Of a stretch of DNA of 24,200 bases, positions 7,061-14,169 are shown in pieces (the stretch's first letter is position 1; each line of letters begins with the position of its first letter). Origin of the DNA: CAZOEL01 sp964578835 (GTDB lineage Bacteria > Desulfobacterota > Syntrophobacteria > Syntrophobacterales > Syntrophobacteraceae); NCBI GenBank assembly GCA_964578835.1, contig CAZOEL010000090.1:1-24200 (forward strand). Direction: 5' to 3'. Made by a program: the position numbers and the translations under genes. The notes beneath the pieces were generated by a model. That model was given only the letters and a program-made list of their open reading frames with translations. It did no database searches and had not been told where the DNA came from.

Positions 7061-7786
7061 GTGGAAAGTATACGTATCGCATTGGACATAGATGGATCGA
7101 TTACATGGCTCGTAAAGCTGCTTATAGCTGCTGTTCTGGGCGCTACGGTAGGCTTCGAGCGAGAGATGCACGGTCAGGCTGCCGGTTTGCGAACCAACGT
7201 GATGATATCGCTCGCCTCCTGCCTGCTCATGATGCTCTCAGTGGATCTACACAAAATCTTTGATGGCATGGACGCAAGTTCTACTCTCCGAGTGGACCCG
7301 GGACGCATCGCCTCCTACGCAGTGGCGGGCATGGGTTTTCTGGGCGCGGGGGCGATCATCAAAGGAAGAGGCAGCGTGCGGGGGCTCACGACCGCTTCCG
7401 GCTTATGGCTTATAACCGGTATAGGTCTTTCGGTCGGCGCTGGATACTATCTTCCCGCCGTTCTTACCACCGCAATCACCCTTCTGATCCTCTATAACGT
7501 GAGGCGTGTGAAATCGCGATTCCTGCACGATGTCTATACGGTCTTGTCGATATCGTGTCGGCATTCGGAGCGCAATGCCGATAGCATCGAAACAATTATG
7601 GCGGAATCCGAAGGAATAGAGGTCCTTTTCATCAATTACTCCCGCGATCTCGAGACCGGAGTGACGAATTACCGGTTTCGGCTCAGGTGTAAAGAGCCTC
7701 TGCAATGGAAAACGCTGTTGGGAAGGGTCTACAATGAAGTGGAAGGCCTGAAGGCTCTGAGTTGGGAGGAAAGTGACGTTCCCTGA
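7061..7786 (+). CDS. MgtC/SapB family membrane protein
   Basis: This inner-membrane protein of about 241 residues belongs to the MgtC family, which is linked to Mg2+ limitation, phosphate/ATP balance and virulence in other bacteria. The core signatures are GFEREMHGQAAGLRTN near residue 31, then AVAGMGFLGAGAII and SVRGLTTASGLW. Four or five hydrophobic segments precede a soluble ACT-like C-terminal domain of about 80 residues beginning after NVRRVKSRF. The start is uncertain. GTG 7061 is chosen because GAGGAG lies upstream at 7043-7048, although the spacing (12 nt) is long. TTG 7004 would add 19 non-conserved residues and TTG 7082 would lose seven. DUF5132-like gene 2 follows after 91 nt on the same strand. 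Confidence 0.9.
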   Translation: MESIRIALDIDGSITWLVKLLIAAVLGATVGFEREMHGQAAGLRTNVMISLASCLLMMLSVDLHKIFDGMDASSTLRVDPGRIASYAVAGMGFLGAGAIIKGRGSVRGLTTASGLWLITGIGLSVGAGYYLPAVLTTAITLLILYNVRRVKSRFLHDVYTVLSISCRHSERNADSIETIMAESEGIEVLFINYSRDLETGVTNYRFRLRCKEPLQWKTLLGRVYNEVEGLKALSWEESDVP

Positions 7787-7877
7787 CATCAAGCCTCGGA
7801 CCGATAAAGGTTTCTACCATGCAATCGGATAGCCGGCTCAATCGCCTGCTCAGCAGATAGAAGAGGAGACAAAAAAT

Positions 7878-8304
7878 ATGGCGTTCCTGGAAGACGGGCT
7901 TTTCAAAGAGATCATCAAAGAAGCGGCGAAGTCGAGACTCGGCTCGAGCATATTCGTAGAGCTTGGAGCGTTGGCGCTTGCTCCGGTGCTCTACGCCTTT
8001 GCGGGCGGAATAATAAGACCGCTTGCAAAGTCGATCATCAAGAATGGTATGAGAATTTACGACTGGACCGTTGACACTGGAGCGGAAATAGAGAAGGAGC
8101 CGGGCGGCGCCGCAGGGAAGAACGCGAGCCCAGCCTTCCCAAATGACGACGCTTCCAATAGAATCAGCATTATCAAAAGCAGAGCGAGAAAAGGCCCCCG
8201 GAGGAAGCGCCTCGATCGAAACTGCTGCGATTTCGAGAGTGGCGACAGGCGACGAAGCAGAAGTCCGAGAGCCTCCCACCCCCTGGATTATCAGTGGTTA
8301 TTGA
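7878..8304 (+). CDS. DUF5132-like small protein, copy 2, with a 1-nt frameshift
   Basis: This paralogue of 3395-3820 begins MAFLEDGLFKEIIKE. It has the same hydrophobic segment (ELGALALAPVLYAFAGG) and RPLAKSIIKNGMRIYDW. The start is ATG 7878 with GAGGAG upstream. The original frame reads on to 8321 into a basic, unrelated tail. The shifted frame instead encodes EVREPPTPWIISGY and a TGA at 8302-8304, matching the copy 1 ending ERPTPWIVRGY. From ATG to the aligned stop there are 427 nt, against 426 in copy 1, so exactly one base is extra. The slip lies between about 8155 and 8200; the C5 run at 8195-8199 is a good candidate. It may be a sequencing error, a true pseudogene, or programmed. The role is presumed to be as for copy 1. 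Confidence 0.8.
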
Positions 8305-8317
8305 GGATGCCGGATAT

Positions 8318-9511
8318 TTAGCCCGCCTTCAAAATAGGGGCTTTATCGGTTTTCTCCCAGGGAAGGTCTATGTCCGTTCGTCCTACATGACCGTAAACGG
8401 CCAGCCTCCTGTAGAATCCCCCCTTCGTTTTTGCCGGCAGCCTCCGCAGGTCGAACTCTCGAATGATAGCCGCCAGGCGAAAGTTGAAGTGCTTCTTGAT
8501 CAACGCCGATATTTCTCCGTCGGGGATTCTGCCCGTATTGAATGTGTCCACCTGGATGCTGACCGGATGCGATAAGCCGATGGAATAGCTCAACTGGACC
8601 TCGCATTCCTCTGCAAGGCCGGCCGCGACTACGTTCTTGGCGGCATAGCGAGCGGCATAGGCGCCCACCCGGTCGATCCGCAGCGGGTCCTTCCCGCTCA
8701 GCGCAGATCCGCTGTAGCGCGAATACTCGCCGTAAGTATCGGTTGCATTTTTCCTTCCCGTAAGCCCGGAGTGCACGGAAGGGCCTCCAAGCATCATAAC
8801 GCCCGCGGGATTGATGAAAATCTTGGTCCTTTCATCCGGCCTCACCGGCTCATCCTTGAAGGCGGGTCCAATCACCGCTTCCCGGATGTCGTCGTAAAGC
8901 CTCCGGGGGGTCTGCACGGCGTGCGAGAGTTGGCTGACGGCGATGCTCACGCTGTGAATTCTCCAGGGCTTGCGATCCTTGTATTCTATCCCTACCTGTG
9001 TTTTTGCGTCCGGAGCGATGTAGGGAAGGACATTCTGCTGTCTCACCGAATCAATTCTCATTGCGATCTTGTGAGCAAGCGATATGGGCAGGGGCATGAG
9101 CGCAGGCGTCTGAGAGCAGGCGTATCCAAAGAGAGTTCCCTGCTGATTGACATGTATCCGGTCCATCTCTTCATCGGAGAGAGTATAGGGGTCGAATCGG
9201 GCCGAATCATCGGGGGGAAGATCCTTGATGCTCGTCAAAATGCTGCATGTCTTGCTGTTGAAATCTTCCTGCTCGTAACCAACCTTCTTGATGACTTTGC
9301 GCGCAATCCGAGCGATATCCACCGTCGCTTTGGAGGCGAACCTCGCCGCCACAAAAAGCACTGCGGTGGCGACAGCGCACTCAGCACGGATTATCGACTG
9401 CTCGTCCTGCTCCAGGAAATGGTCCACTATGGCGTCGCTTATCTGATCGCAAAGCTTGTCGGGGTGTCCGCTCGTCGCTGATTCGGAGGCGAAGATGAAG
9501 TCCATCTGCAT
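8318..9511 (-). CDS. metK: S-adenosylmethionine synthetase, divergent clade
   Basis: This 397-residue enzyme makes S-adenosylmethionine from ATP and methionine in the cytoplasm. Recognisable MetK blocks are SESATSGHPDKLCDQISDAI (9-28), LFGYA, PDAKTQV, GLTGRK, SGKDPLRIDR, AAYAARY-like YAARYAAKNVVAAGLA, and the C-terminal YGHVGRTDIDLPWEKTD. Compared with my recollection of E. coli MetK, three usually conserved acidic positions are changed: D118 to Q, D238 to H, and E55 to R. Catalytic H14, D16, K165, R244, K245, K265 and D271 equivalents remain. It therefore looks like a functional but distinct clade. The start is ATG 9511 with AAAGGA 8 nt upstream. It follows the ATPase by 43 nt on the same strand, so co-transcription is likely. 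It converges with DUF5132-like gene 2 across 13 bp. Confidence 0.9.
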   Translation of the reverse strand: MQMDFIFASESATSGHPDKLCDQISDAIVDHFLEQDEQSIIRAECAVATAVLFVAARFASKATVDIARIARKVIKKVGYEQEDFNSKTCSILTSIKDLPPDDSARFDPYTLSDEEMDRIHVNQQGTLFGYACSQTPALMPLPISLAHKIAMRIDSVRQQNVLPYIAPDAKTQVGIEYKDRKPWRIHSVSIAVSQLSHAVQTPRRLYDDIREAVIGPAFKDEPVRPDERTKIFINPAGVMMLGGPSVHSGLTGRKNATDTYGEYSRYSGSALSGKDPLRIDRVGAYAARYAAKNVVAAGLAEECEVQLSYSIGLSHPVSIQVDTFNTGRIPDGEISALIKKHFNFRLAAIIREFDLRRLPAKTKGGFYRRLAVYGHVGRTDIDLPWEKTDKAPILKAG

Positions 9512-9554
9512 CGGCGCTATCCTTTCGTCATTTGATTGGGAGGAAAAGTCTCGT

Positions 9555-12500
9555 CTACTGTGCGGCTCTCTGCTCGCCTGCCGGCAACATCTTGGCGCCT
9601 TCATTCACCAGGAGCGGAAGCGCAGCGGTTCCTGCGATGACGGCGCCATCCAGCAGGCCGATCGGGGTCAAGCCAAGAAGGCCTCGAAGGCCTGGAACGA
9701 GCATGGTGAGGATCTGAAGCGCAAAAGAACCCCCGAGAGCAAAGGCAAGATAGGGGTTCGAGGGAAGCCTGTCACTGCCAAAAATGCTGTGCTTCTCCGA
9801 TCTGCAGCTTATGGCGTGCAGGAGTTGTCCCATGGTGAGGCTCTGGAAGGCCATCGTTCCCGCGCCCGGTCCCGTACCGTATCGCATGATGCCGTAGCCG
9901 TAAGCGGTCATGGCGCCAAGGCTGAGCATCGAAGACTCGAATGCCAGCTTCTTGAAATCGGACGTCTTCACTATGGGCTCTTCCGGGGACCGCGGGGGGC
10001 GCTCCAGGACATCCGGTTCGGGCGATTCCATGGCGAGAGCCAGCCCGGGGAATATATCCGAGATGAGATTGATCCAGAGCAATTGCATTGCGCCCATTGG
10101 AGAAGGCAGACCGGCAGCGACGGTCAGAAACATCACGATGATCTCGCTGAAGTTCGTCGCAAGTAAAAAGCGCAGCGACTTTCGGATATTGTTGTAAATG
10201 GTGCGACCGTCTCGAACGGCGATGATCACGGTTTCGAGATTGTCTCCTTCCAGAACCACATCGGCTACCTCCCGCGCAATGTCCGTTCCCCCTTCGCCCA
10301 TAGCGATGCCGATATCCGCGGCCTTTAACGCGGGGCCATCGTTTATCCCGTCTCCCGTCATCGCTATGACTCTGCCCCTGCTCTGAAGAGCCCGCACGAT
10401 CTCGAGCTTCGAAGCAGGACTGACCCGCGCGAAAACATGCACTCTGTCCGACAGCGCTTTTAGCGCTTCGGGGTCCATCTGGCTCAGGTGGGTCGAGTCG
10501 AGGATCTCTATCTGTTCGCCGCGGCCCAGATCGAGCTCTTTTCCGATCGCGTAGGCCGTAGGGCTCTGGTCTCCTGTGATCATCACCGTATCGATCCCGG
10601 CGTGATGGAATTCTTTGATGAGCCCCGAGACACCCGGCCGCACCGGGTCCGCCATTCCGACCAGCCCGAGCCACACCAGCCCGCTCGTCGCTCCGAATTC
10701 TTCTTCTCCTTCCACAAGGGCGTAGGCGACGCCCAAAACTCTCAGAGCGTCTGCGGCCATGCGCTCGTTTTCGAGCTCGATGCGGGACCTCTCCTCTTCG
10801 GTAAGAGGCCTCTGCTCACCGTCGATCATATGCGAGTCGCACATGGAAAGGACCTCGACGGGGCTTCCTTTCAGGGCGATCAGCAAACGGGTTCCGCCGG
10901 CAGCATCGTCATATTCATGGAGCGTGCCCATGAAAAGGCGACTTTCCGAACGGTAGTTCACTTTGAGGAGAGGATATCTGAGCCTGATGTCGCTCACATC
11001 CAAACCGCACTGGATAGCGAGATTTATGAGGGAGATTTCGGTTGGAGATCCGCGCAGAACGAACTGTCCCGCTTCCCCTTCCATGCCCGTTTCGTTGCAG
11101 AGCACGCAAGCCTCGATGAGACTCGTCATCTCTTCAAAATCAAGCGGCTCGATCGGGTCGCCGCAGCAGAGAAAGCGCCCGTTCGCCACCCGTACGTCTC
11201 TCCCTCCCGAGAAAAGGCGAACGACGGACATCCGATTCTGAGTGATGGTGCCGGTCTTATCGAAGCAAATGGTCTGAATGCATCCCAGAGCCTCGACGGC
11301 GTCGAGGTGGCGAATGAGGACCCGATGCCGCTTCATGTTGCGGATGCCGAGAGCAAGAGTGGTGGTGGCGACAGCGGGAAGTCCTTCCGGAACCGCCGCA
11401 ACGGCGAGCGAAATGGATGTTTTGAGCATCACCAGAAAGCCATATCCTCGCAGGATGCCTATCCCGAAGACCAGTCCGCAAGCCGCGCCCGATATGAGAA
11501 CGAGCTGATCCCCAAGCTTGTTCAACTGCCTCTCCATCGGGGTTTCCGGAGAGGTCGCCTCGCCGACCAAAGCCTGAAGCCTCCCCACTTCCGTAGCCCG
11601 TCCCGTGCTCACCACAAGGGCCAGCCCCTGGCCGCCCGTGACCAGAGTCCCCATGTAGACCATATTCGTTCGATCGGCGAGAGGAATTTCCAGACGCGCC
11701 AAGGGATCGAGCGTTTTCACGACCGGCATGCATTCACCCGTCAGGACCGATTCGTCCAGGCTCAGGTGATTGGCGTCGAAAAGCCTCGCATCGGCGGCGA
11801 CGTAGGCGCCGGGGCGCAGCACCAGAACGTCTCCGGGAACGACCAGTTCGGCGGATACGCTGATAACGGCCCCGTCTCTCAATACATCCGCCGTGGGCTT
11901 CACGAGATCCTTCAGGGAGTTAATGGTCTTTTCAGCTTCGTTCTCCGTTGCATACCCGATCGCGCCGTTTATGGCGACGACGCTCAAGATGACCAGCGCG
12001 TCGGCTATTCCGCCGGTAACGACCGAGAGGCCCGCCGCAACGCCAAGGAGCGCTACGGGCAAGGATTTGAACTGATCTGCGAAAATGGACCAGCCCGATC
12101 TCGAGGAAGTCTCGGGAAGAGCGTTGGGGCCATATTCGGCGAGTCTCTTCTCAGCTTCACTGCGGCTCAAACCGGCCGTTTCACAGCTCCTGAGACGGGC
12201 CAGGGCCTCCTGGGCCGTCATGACGTGCCATGCCTCCTCCGGTTGTTCTTTATGCCCGCTTCCTGTGAATAAGATCTTCTTCGCAGTCTCGAGCGCCTGT
12301 CGCGCCGGCTTGGCCGAGACGGCATCGACTGTGTCGAAATCAGGTGAAGAATGAGCGCATTCCAGGGAGGAATCGATCGGCTCAGCTGCCCTGCCGGTTG
12401 CGAACTCATCCACCAGCCGCTCGATTAGAGACGCTATGGCCTTGAAGTCGTTACCCGAGTTGAACTGCACCAGAACAGAGCCCGTGACCGTACTGGACGA

Positions 12501-12629
12501 GGCTTTGATTACAGCCTCATTCCGGGACAACCTGGATTCGAGATGATCCTGAAGCGCACGACAGCCGTGAAGCCCTTCAACTTTGAACCTCGCTCTTCCC
12601 TTAACAGCAGTATGGACTGGCCTCACCAT
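9555..12629 (-). CDS. Cation-transporting P-type ATPase with HMA-like N-terminal domain
   Basis: This is a 1024-residue inner-membrane pump. Residues 1-75 form an HMA_2-like domain starting with GRARFKV (11-17). Residues 130-180 are a typical cation ATPase N-terminal segment (LSRSEAEKRLAEYGPNALPE). The core has TGEC (297-300), PEGLP in M4 (414-418), phosphorylation site DKTGT (457-461), KGSP (587-590), MITGD (683-687) and TGDGINDGPA (758-767). M5 carries NFSE (826-829) and M6 INLISD (853-858). PEGLP with those M5/M6 residues points to a P2-type (Ca2+-like) pump; the CPx motif of P1B heavy-metal pumps is absent. TGEC replaces the usual TGES. The ion is unknown. The start is ATG 12629 with GGAGG 6 nt upstream. 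metK follows closely on the same strand. Confidence 0.93.
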   Translation of the reverse strand: MVRPVHTAVKGRARFKVEGLHGCRALQDHLESRLSRNEAVIKASSSTVTGSVLVQFNSGNDFKAIASLIERLVDEFATGRAAEPIDSSLECAHSSPDFDTVDAVSAKPARQALETAKKILFTGSGHKEQPEEAWHVMTAQEALARLRSCETAGLSRSEAEKRLAEYGPNALPETSSRSGWSIFADQFKSLPVALLGVAAGLSVVTGGIADALVILSVVAINGAIGYATENEAEKTINSLKDLVKPTADVLRDGAVISVSAELVVPGDVLVLRPGAYVAADARLFDANHLSLDESVLTGECMPVVKTLDPLARLEIPLADRTNMVYMGTLVTGGQGLALVVSTGRATEVGRLQALVGEATSPETPMERQLNKLGDQLVLISGAACGLVFGIGILRGYGFLVMLKTSISLAVAAVPEGLPAVATTTLALGIRNMKRHRVLIRHLDAVEALGCIQTICFDKTGTITQNRMSVVRLFSGGRDVRVANGRFLCCGDPIEPLDFEEMTSLIEACVLCNETGMEGEAGQFVLRGSPTEISLINLAIQCGLDVSDIRLRYPLLKVNYRSESRLFMGTLHEYDDAAGGTRLLIALKGSPVEVLSMCDSHMIDGEQRPLTEEERSRIELENERMAADALRVLGVAYALVEGEEEFGATSGLVWLGLVGMADPVRPGVSGLIKEFHHAGIDTVMITGDQSPTAYAIGKELDLGRGEQIEILDSTHLSQMDPEALKALSDRVHVFARVSPASKLEIVRALQSRGRVIAMTGDGINDGPALKAADIGIAMGEGGTDIAREVADVVLEGDNLETVIIAVRDGRTIYNNIRKSLRFLLATNFSEIIVMFLTVAAGLPSPMGAMQLLWINLISDIFPGLALAMESPEPDVLERPPRSPEEPIVKTSDFKKLAFESSMLSLGAMTAYGYGIMRYGTGPGAGTMAFQSLTMGQLLHAISCRSEKHSIFGSDRLPSNPYLAFALGGSFALQILTMLVPGLRGLLGLTPIGLLDGAVIAGTAALPLLVNEGAKMLPAGEQRAAQ

Positions 12630-12710
12630 GGCTTTCCTCCGGCTCTTGGCGTATACAAAGGATATTCGACTCAGCAATTCTTGAGAAGCTGTCTAAAGAT
12701 TTCTTTTCCC

Positions 12711-12743
12711 CGTCATTCCGGCAGTCTTCAAGCCGGAATGACG
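12711..12743. repeat. Short CGTCATTCCGGC palindrome
   Basis: CGTCATTCCGGC (12711-12722) and GCCGGAATGACG (12732-12743) form a perfect 12-bp inverted repeat around a 9-nt loop. It is a shortened version of the elements at 105-191 and 12999-13075, and lies 82 bp upstream of the ATPase start. A small hairpin, ATTGGCTC...GAGCCAAT, follows at 12746-12768. Confidence 0.85.
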
Positions 12744-12878
12744 AAATTGGCTCAGACAAGGAGCCAATAACCCTTTTCTCAGACAGTTCCTGGGATGCTT
12801 TCATGAGGCAACTATATATCCGCCGACCCAGAGCGTTTGTCCACACGAGGAATCATTACTTCCCTACGCATAAGCGAC

Positions 12879-12896
12879 AAGTCATCAAGCTGTCAC
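12879..12896 (+). promoter_or_regulatory. Orphan Pho-box-like direct repeat
   Basis: AAGTCAT (12879-12885), CAAG, then CTGTCAC (12890-12896) differ from the Pho-box consensus at two of 14 half-site positions. The orientation points rightward, yet no plus-strand gene follows before 14170. The ATPase start lies 250 bp to the left on the other strand. It could act on the ATPase in a non-standard orientation, be a relic, or be chance. The remainder of 12630-12948 shows nothing else. Confidence 0.35.
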
Positions 12897-12948
12897 GAAG
12901 ATGTAGCTGGAATATGAATCGCGCAGGGCTATTGTTCCAGCCCTTCTT

Positions 12949-13116
12949 AGGCAGCTCACAACAAATAACCTACCACAATTAGTTCAGAAACACCCACCGT
13001 CATTCCGGCAGTCTTCAAGCCGGAATCCCGTTTTTTCGCGGGGCTGGATTCCGGCCAAAACCATGCCGGAATGACAGAACCCCTCTTCCTGGTAGGTTAT
13101 TTGTTGTGAGTTGCCT
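12949..13116. repeat. Nested palindromic repeat, second copy
   Basis: The outer arms 12949-12975 and 13090-13116 are 27 bp long and complementary with one mismatch; the left arm begins AGGCAGCTCACAAC. Inside, at 12999-13075, is a GTCATTCCGGC...GCCGGAATGAC element with an inner AAGCCGGAATCC / GGATTCCGGC pair. It is closely related to 105-191, but the outer arms are unlike those of the first copy. The right arm ends on the first base of the stop codon of the 22-residue-repeat gene B. Confidence 0.88.
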
Positions 13117-13796
13117 TAGTTTTCCTTATCGTGTTCGCCTGGCTCCCGCGGCCCGCAGTCCTCACGAACCGCCAAATCGCCGCCATCCTTCGGCATGACT
13201 GCTCTTGCGACCTCTTTCATGCCACCGACAGCTCCTATGAGCATTCCTTTAACGGCGTTCAAAGTCGTATCGCCTATGTAACCCGCAGCCTCTATGGCCC
13301 CACCGACTGCAGCCTTCGTCACTTCTTCCACGTTGCCGCCTATCTCTTTAGTGGCTTCGATAATGCCGTCTACGCTTCTTCTCGCCACCATGGAGACATC
13401 GGCCCCCACTTCAGCCGCCCCATTTACGGCGCTCTTCACCGCATGCTCGGCAACGGATAATATGTCCCCTCCCACATCGTTCACTCCCATTATTACGCCT
13501 TTTGCGACGCTCTTAGCGCTCATGACGAGCCCGCATCCGACTTCCTCCGCAGCCGAAATGGCGTTCTTTATGACAGCGCTCGTTACGTCCACGGCTTCTC
13601 CCGCAACGGATCCCGCGGACTTGATGGTGTCGGAGACCGTGATTCGAGCAAAATCCGTAATGCTGTTCTCGACCAAGGTCAACGCTTTAAAGCCGCTCTT
13701 GATTGCGCGCTGCATGGAGTCTCCCGTTTGGGACAGGATATCTTCCGCTTCATCCGAATCTTTCTTTACTTCCCTCTCCGGCGATTCTGCATCCAT
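13116..13796 (-). CDS. 22-residue-repeat amphipathic protein B
   Basis: This 226-residue paralogue of protein A has no family that I recognise. A short charged N-terminus (1-28) is followed by about eight 22-residue units, starting near 31, 53, 75, 97, 119, 141, 163 and 185. Typical positions are V/A-x-K/D-G at the unit start, V-G-G/A-D in the middle, and S-V/M-V-A near the end. The tail after 203 is charged and hydrophilic (ending HDKEN). One Cys (C88) lies in a repeat and one in the tail. There is no signal peptide. The start is ATG 13796 with GGGGAGG about 8 nt upstream; a GTG at 13820 is less likely. The predicted surface-binding amphipathic helix is inference from the 22-residue period. 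The gene is divergent from the HMA-like gene and 486 bp upstream of the ATPase, so it is probably a separate transcript. Confidence 0.85.
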   Translation of the reverse strand: MDAESPEREVKKDSDEAEDILSQTGDSMQRAIKSGFKALTLVENSITDFARITVSDTIKSAGSVAGEAVDVTSAVIKNAISAAEEVGCGLVMSAKSVAKGVIMGVNDVGGDILSVAEHAVKSAVNGAAEVGADVSMVARRSVDGIIEATKEIGGNVEEVTKAAVGGAIEAAGYIGDTTLNAVKGMLIGAVGGMKEVARAVMPKDGGDLAVREDCGPREPGEHDKEN

Positions 13797-13909
13797 TGAT
13801 TTTGCCTCCCCTATTCGCACAAGTTAATCAACCGCAGCAATCCCGCCTGCAATTGACGCCATATTCAGGCAATTCTACGCGATCAAGTAAGAAAGTTGGT
13901 TACAAAGAG

Positions 13910-13939
13910 TTGACAATCCGGTTAAATTCCCGTGATTAT
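13910..13939 (+). promoter_or_regulatory. Candidate sigma70-type promoter
   Basis: TTGACA (13910-13915) is followed after 18 nt by GATTAT (13934-13939), a four-of-six -10 match. It lies in the 13797-14169 divergent region and points toward the HMA-like gene, about 230 nt upstream of its start. Confidence 0.3.
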
Positions 13940-14010
13940 TTTCGGAATCCTCAAGGCGTGAAGGCAAGGATGTGTTGCAGGGAAAGACTAATCGCCTTTC
14001 TTTCGCTTAA

Positions 14011-14055
14011 TCGTCGCAATTTTGTCATCAAACTGTAACACTAATCATCTATTAA
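14011..14055 (+). promoter_or_regulatory. Pho-box-like triple direct repeat and -10 element upstream of the HMA-like gene
   Basis: TTGTCAT-CAAA-CTGTAAC (14022-14039) matches the 7-4-7 Pho box with two differences from consensus. A weaker third half-site, TCGTCGC (14011-14017), lies one further 11-bp step upstream. Ten nt after the box is TATTAA (14050-14055), where a PhoB-dependent -10 would lie. The start codon is at 14170. It is the best regulatory match in the window. Confidence 0.5.
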
Positions 14056-14169
14056 GTTGAAAGGGGGAGAAGCTCCAGCTTCCGCCTTCTCAACCGGAAG
14101 TAACGATGTTGACAGGCCGCCGGGCTGCAGTGCGTCGATGAACGACCTCTTTCTGAAAGGATGAACTAC

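Noticed and set aside
6633..7091. 152-codon open frame reading through the TTTCGTGTC repeats
   Set aside because: The N-terminal VSFVSFVSF is just the translated tandem repeat and the rest overlaps the MgtC leader in another frame.
10488..12272. 594-codon plus-strand open frame inside the ATPase
   Set aside because: It is antisense to conserved ATPase motifs and its translation is low-complexity His/Arg/Asp-rich without a domain.
9555..12629. Calling the ATPase a ferrosome FezB-type P1B pump
   Set aside because: It lacks the P1B membrane signature and has PEGLP with P2-type M5/M6 residues; the ferrosome link is kept only as an analogy.
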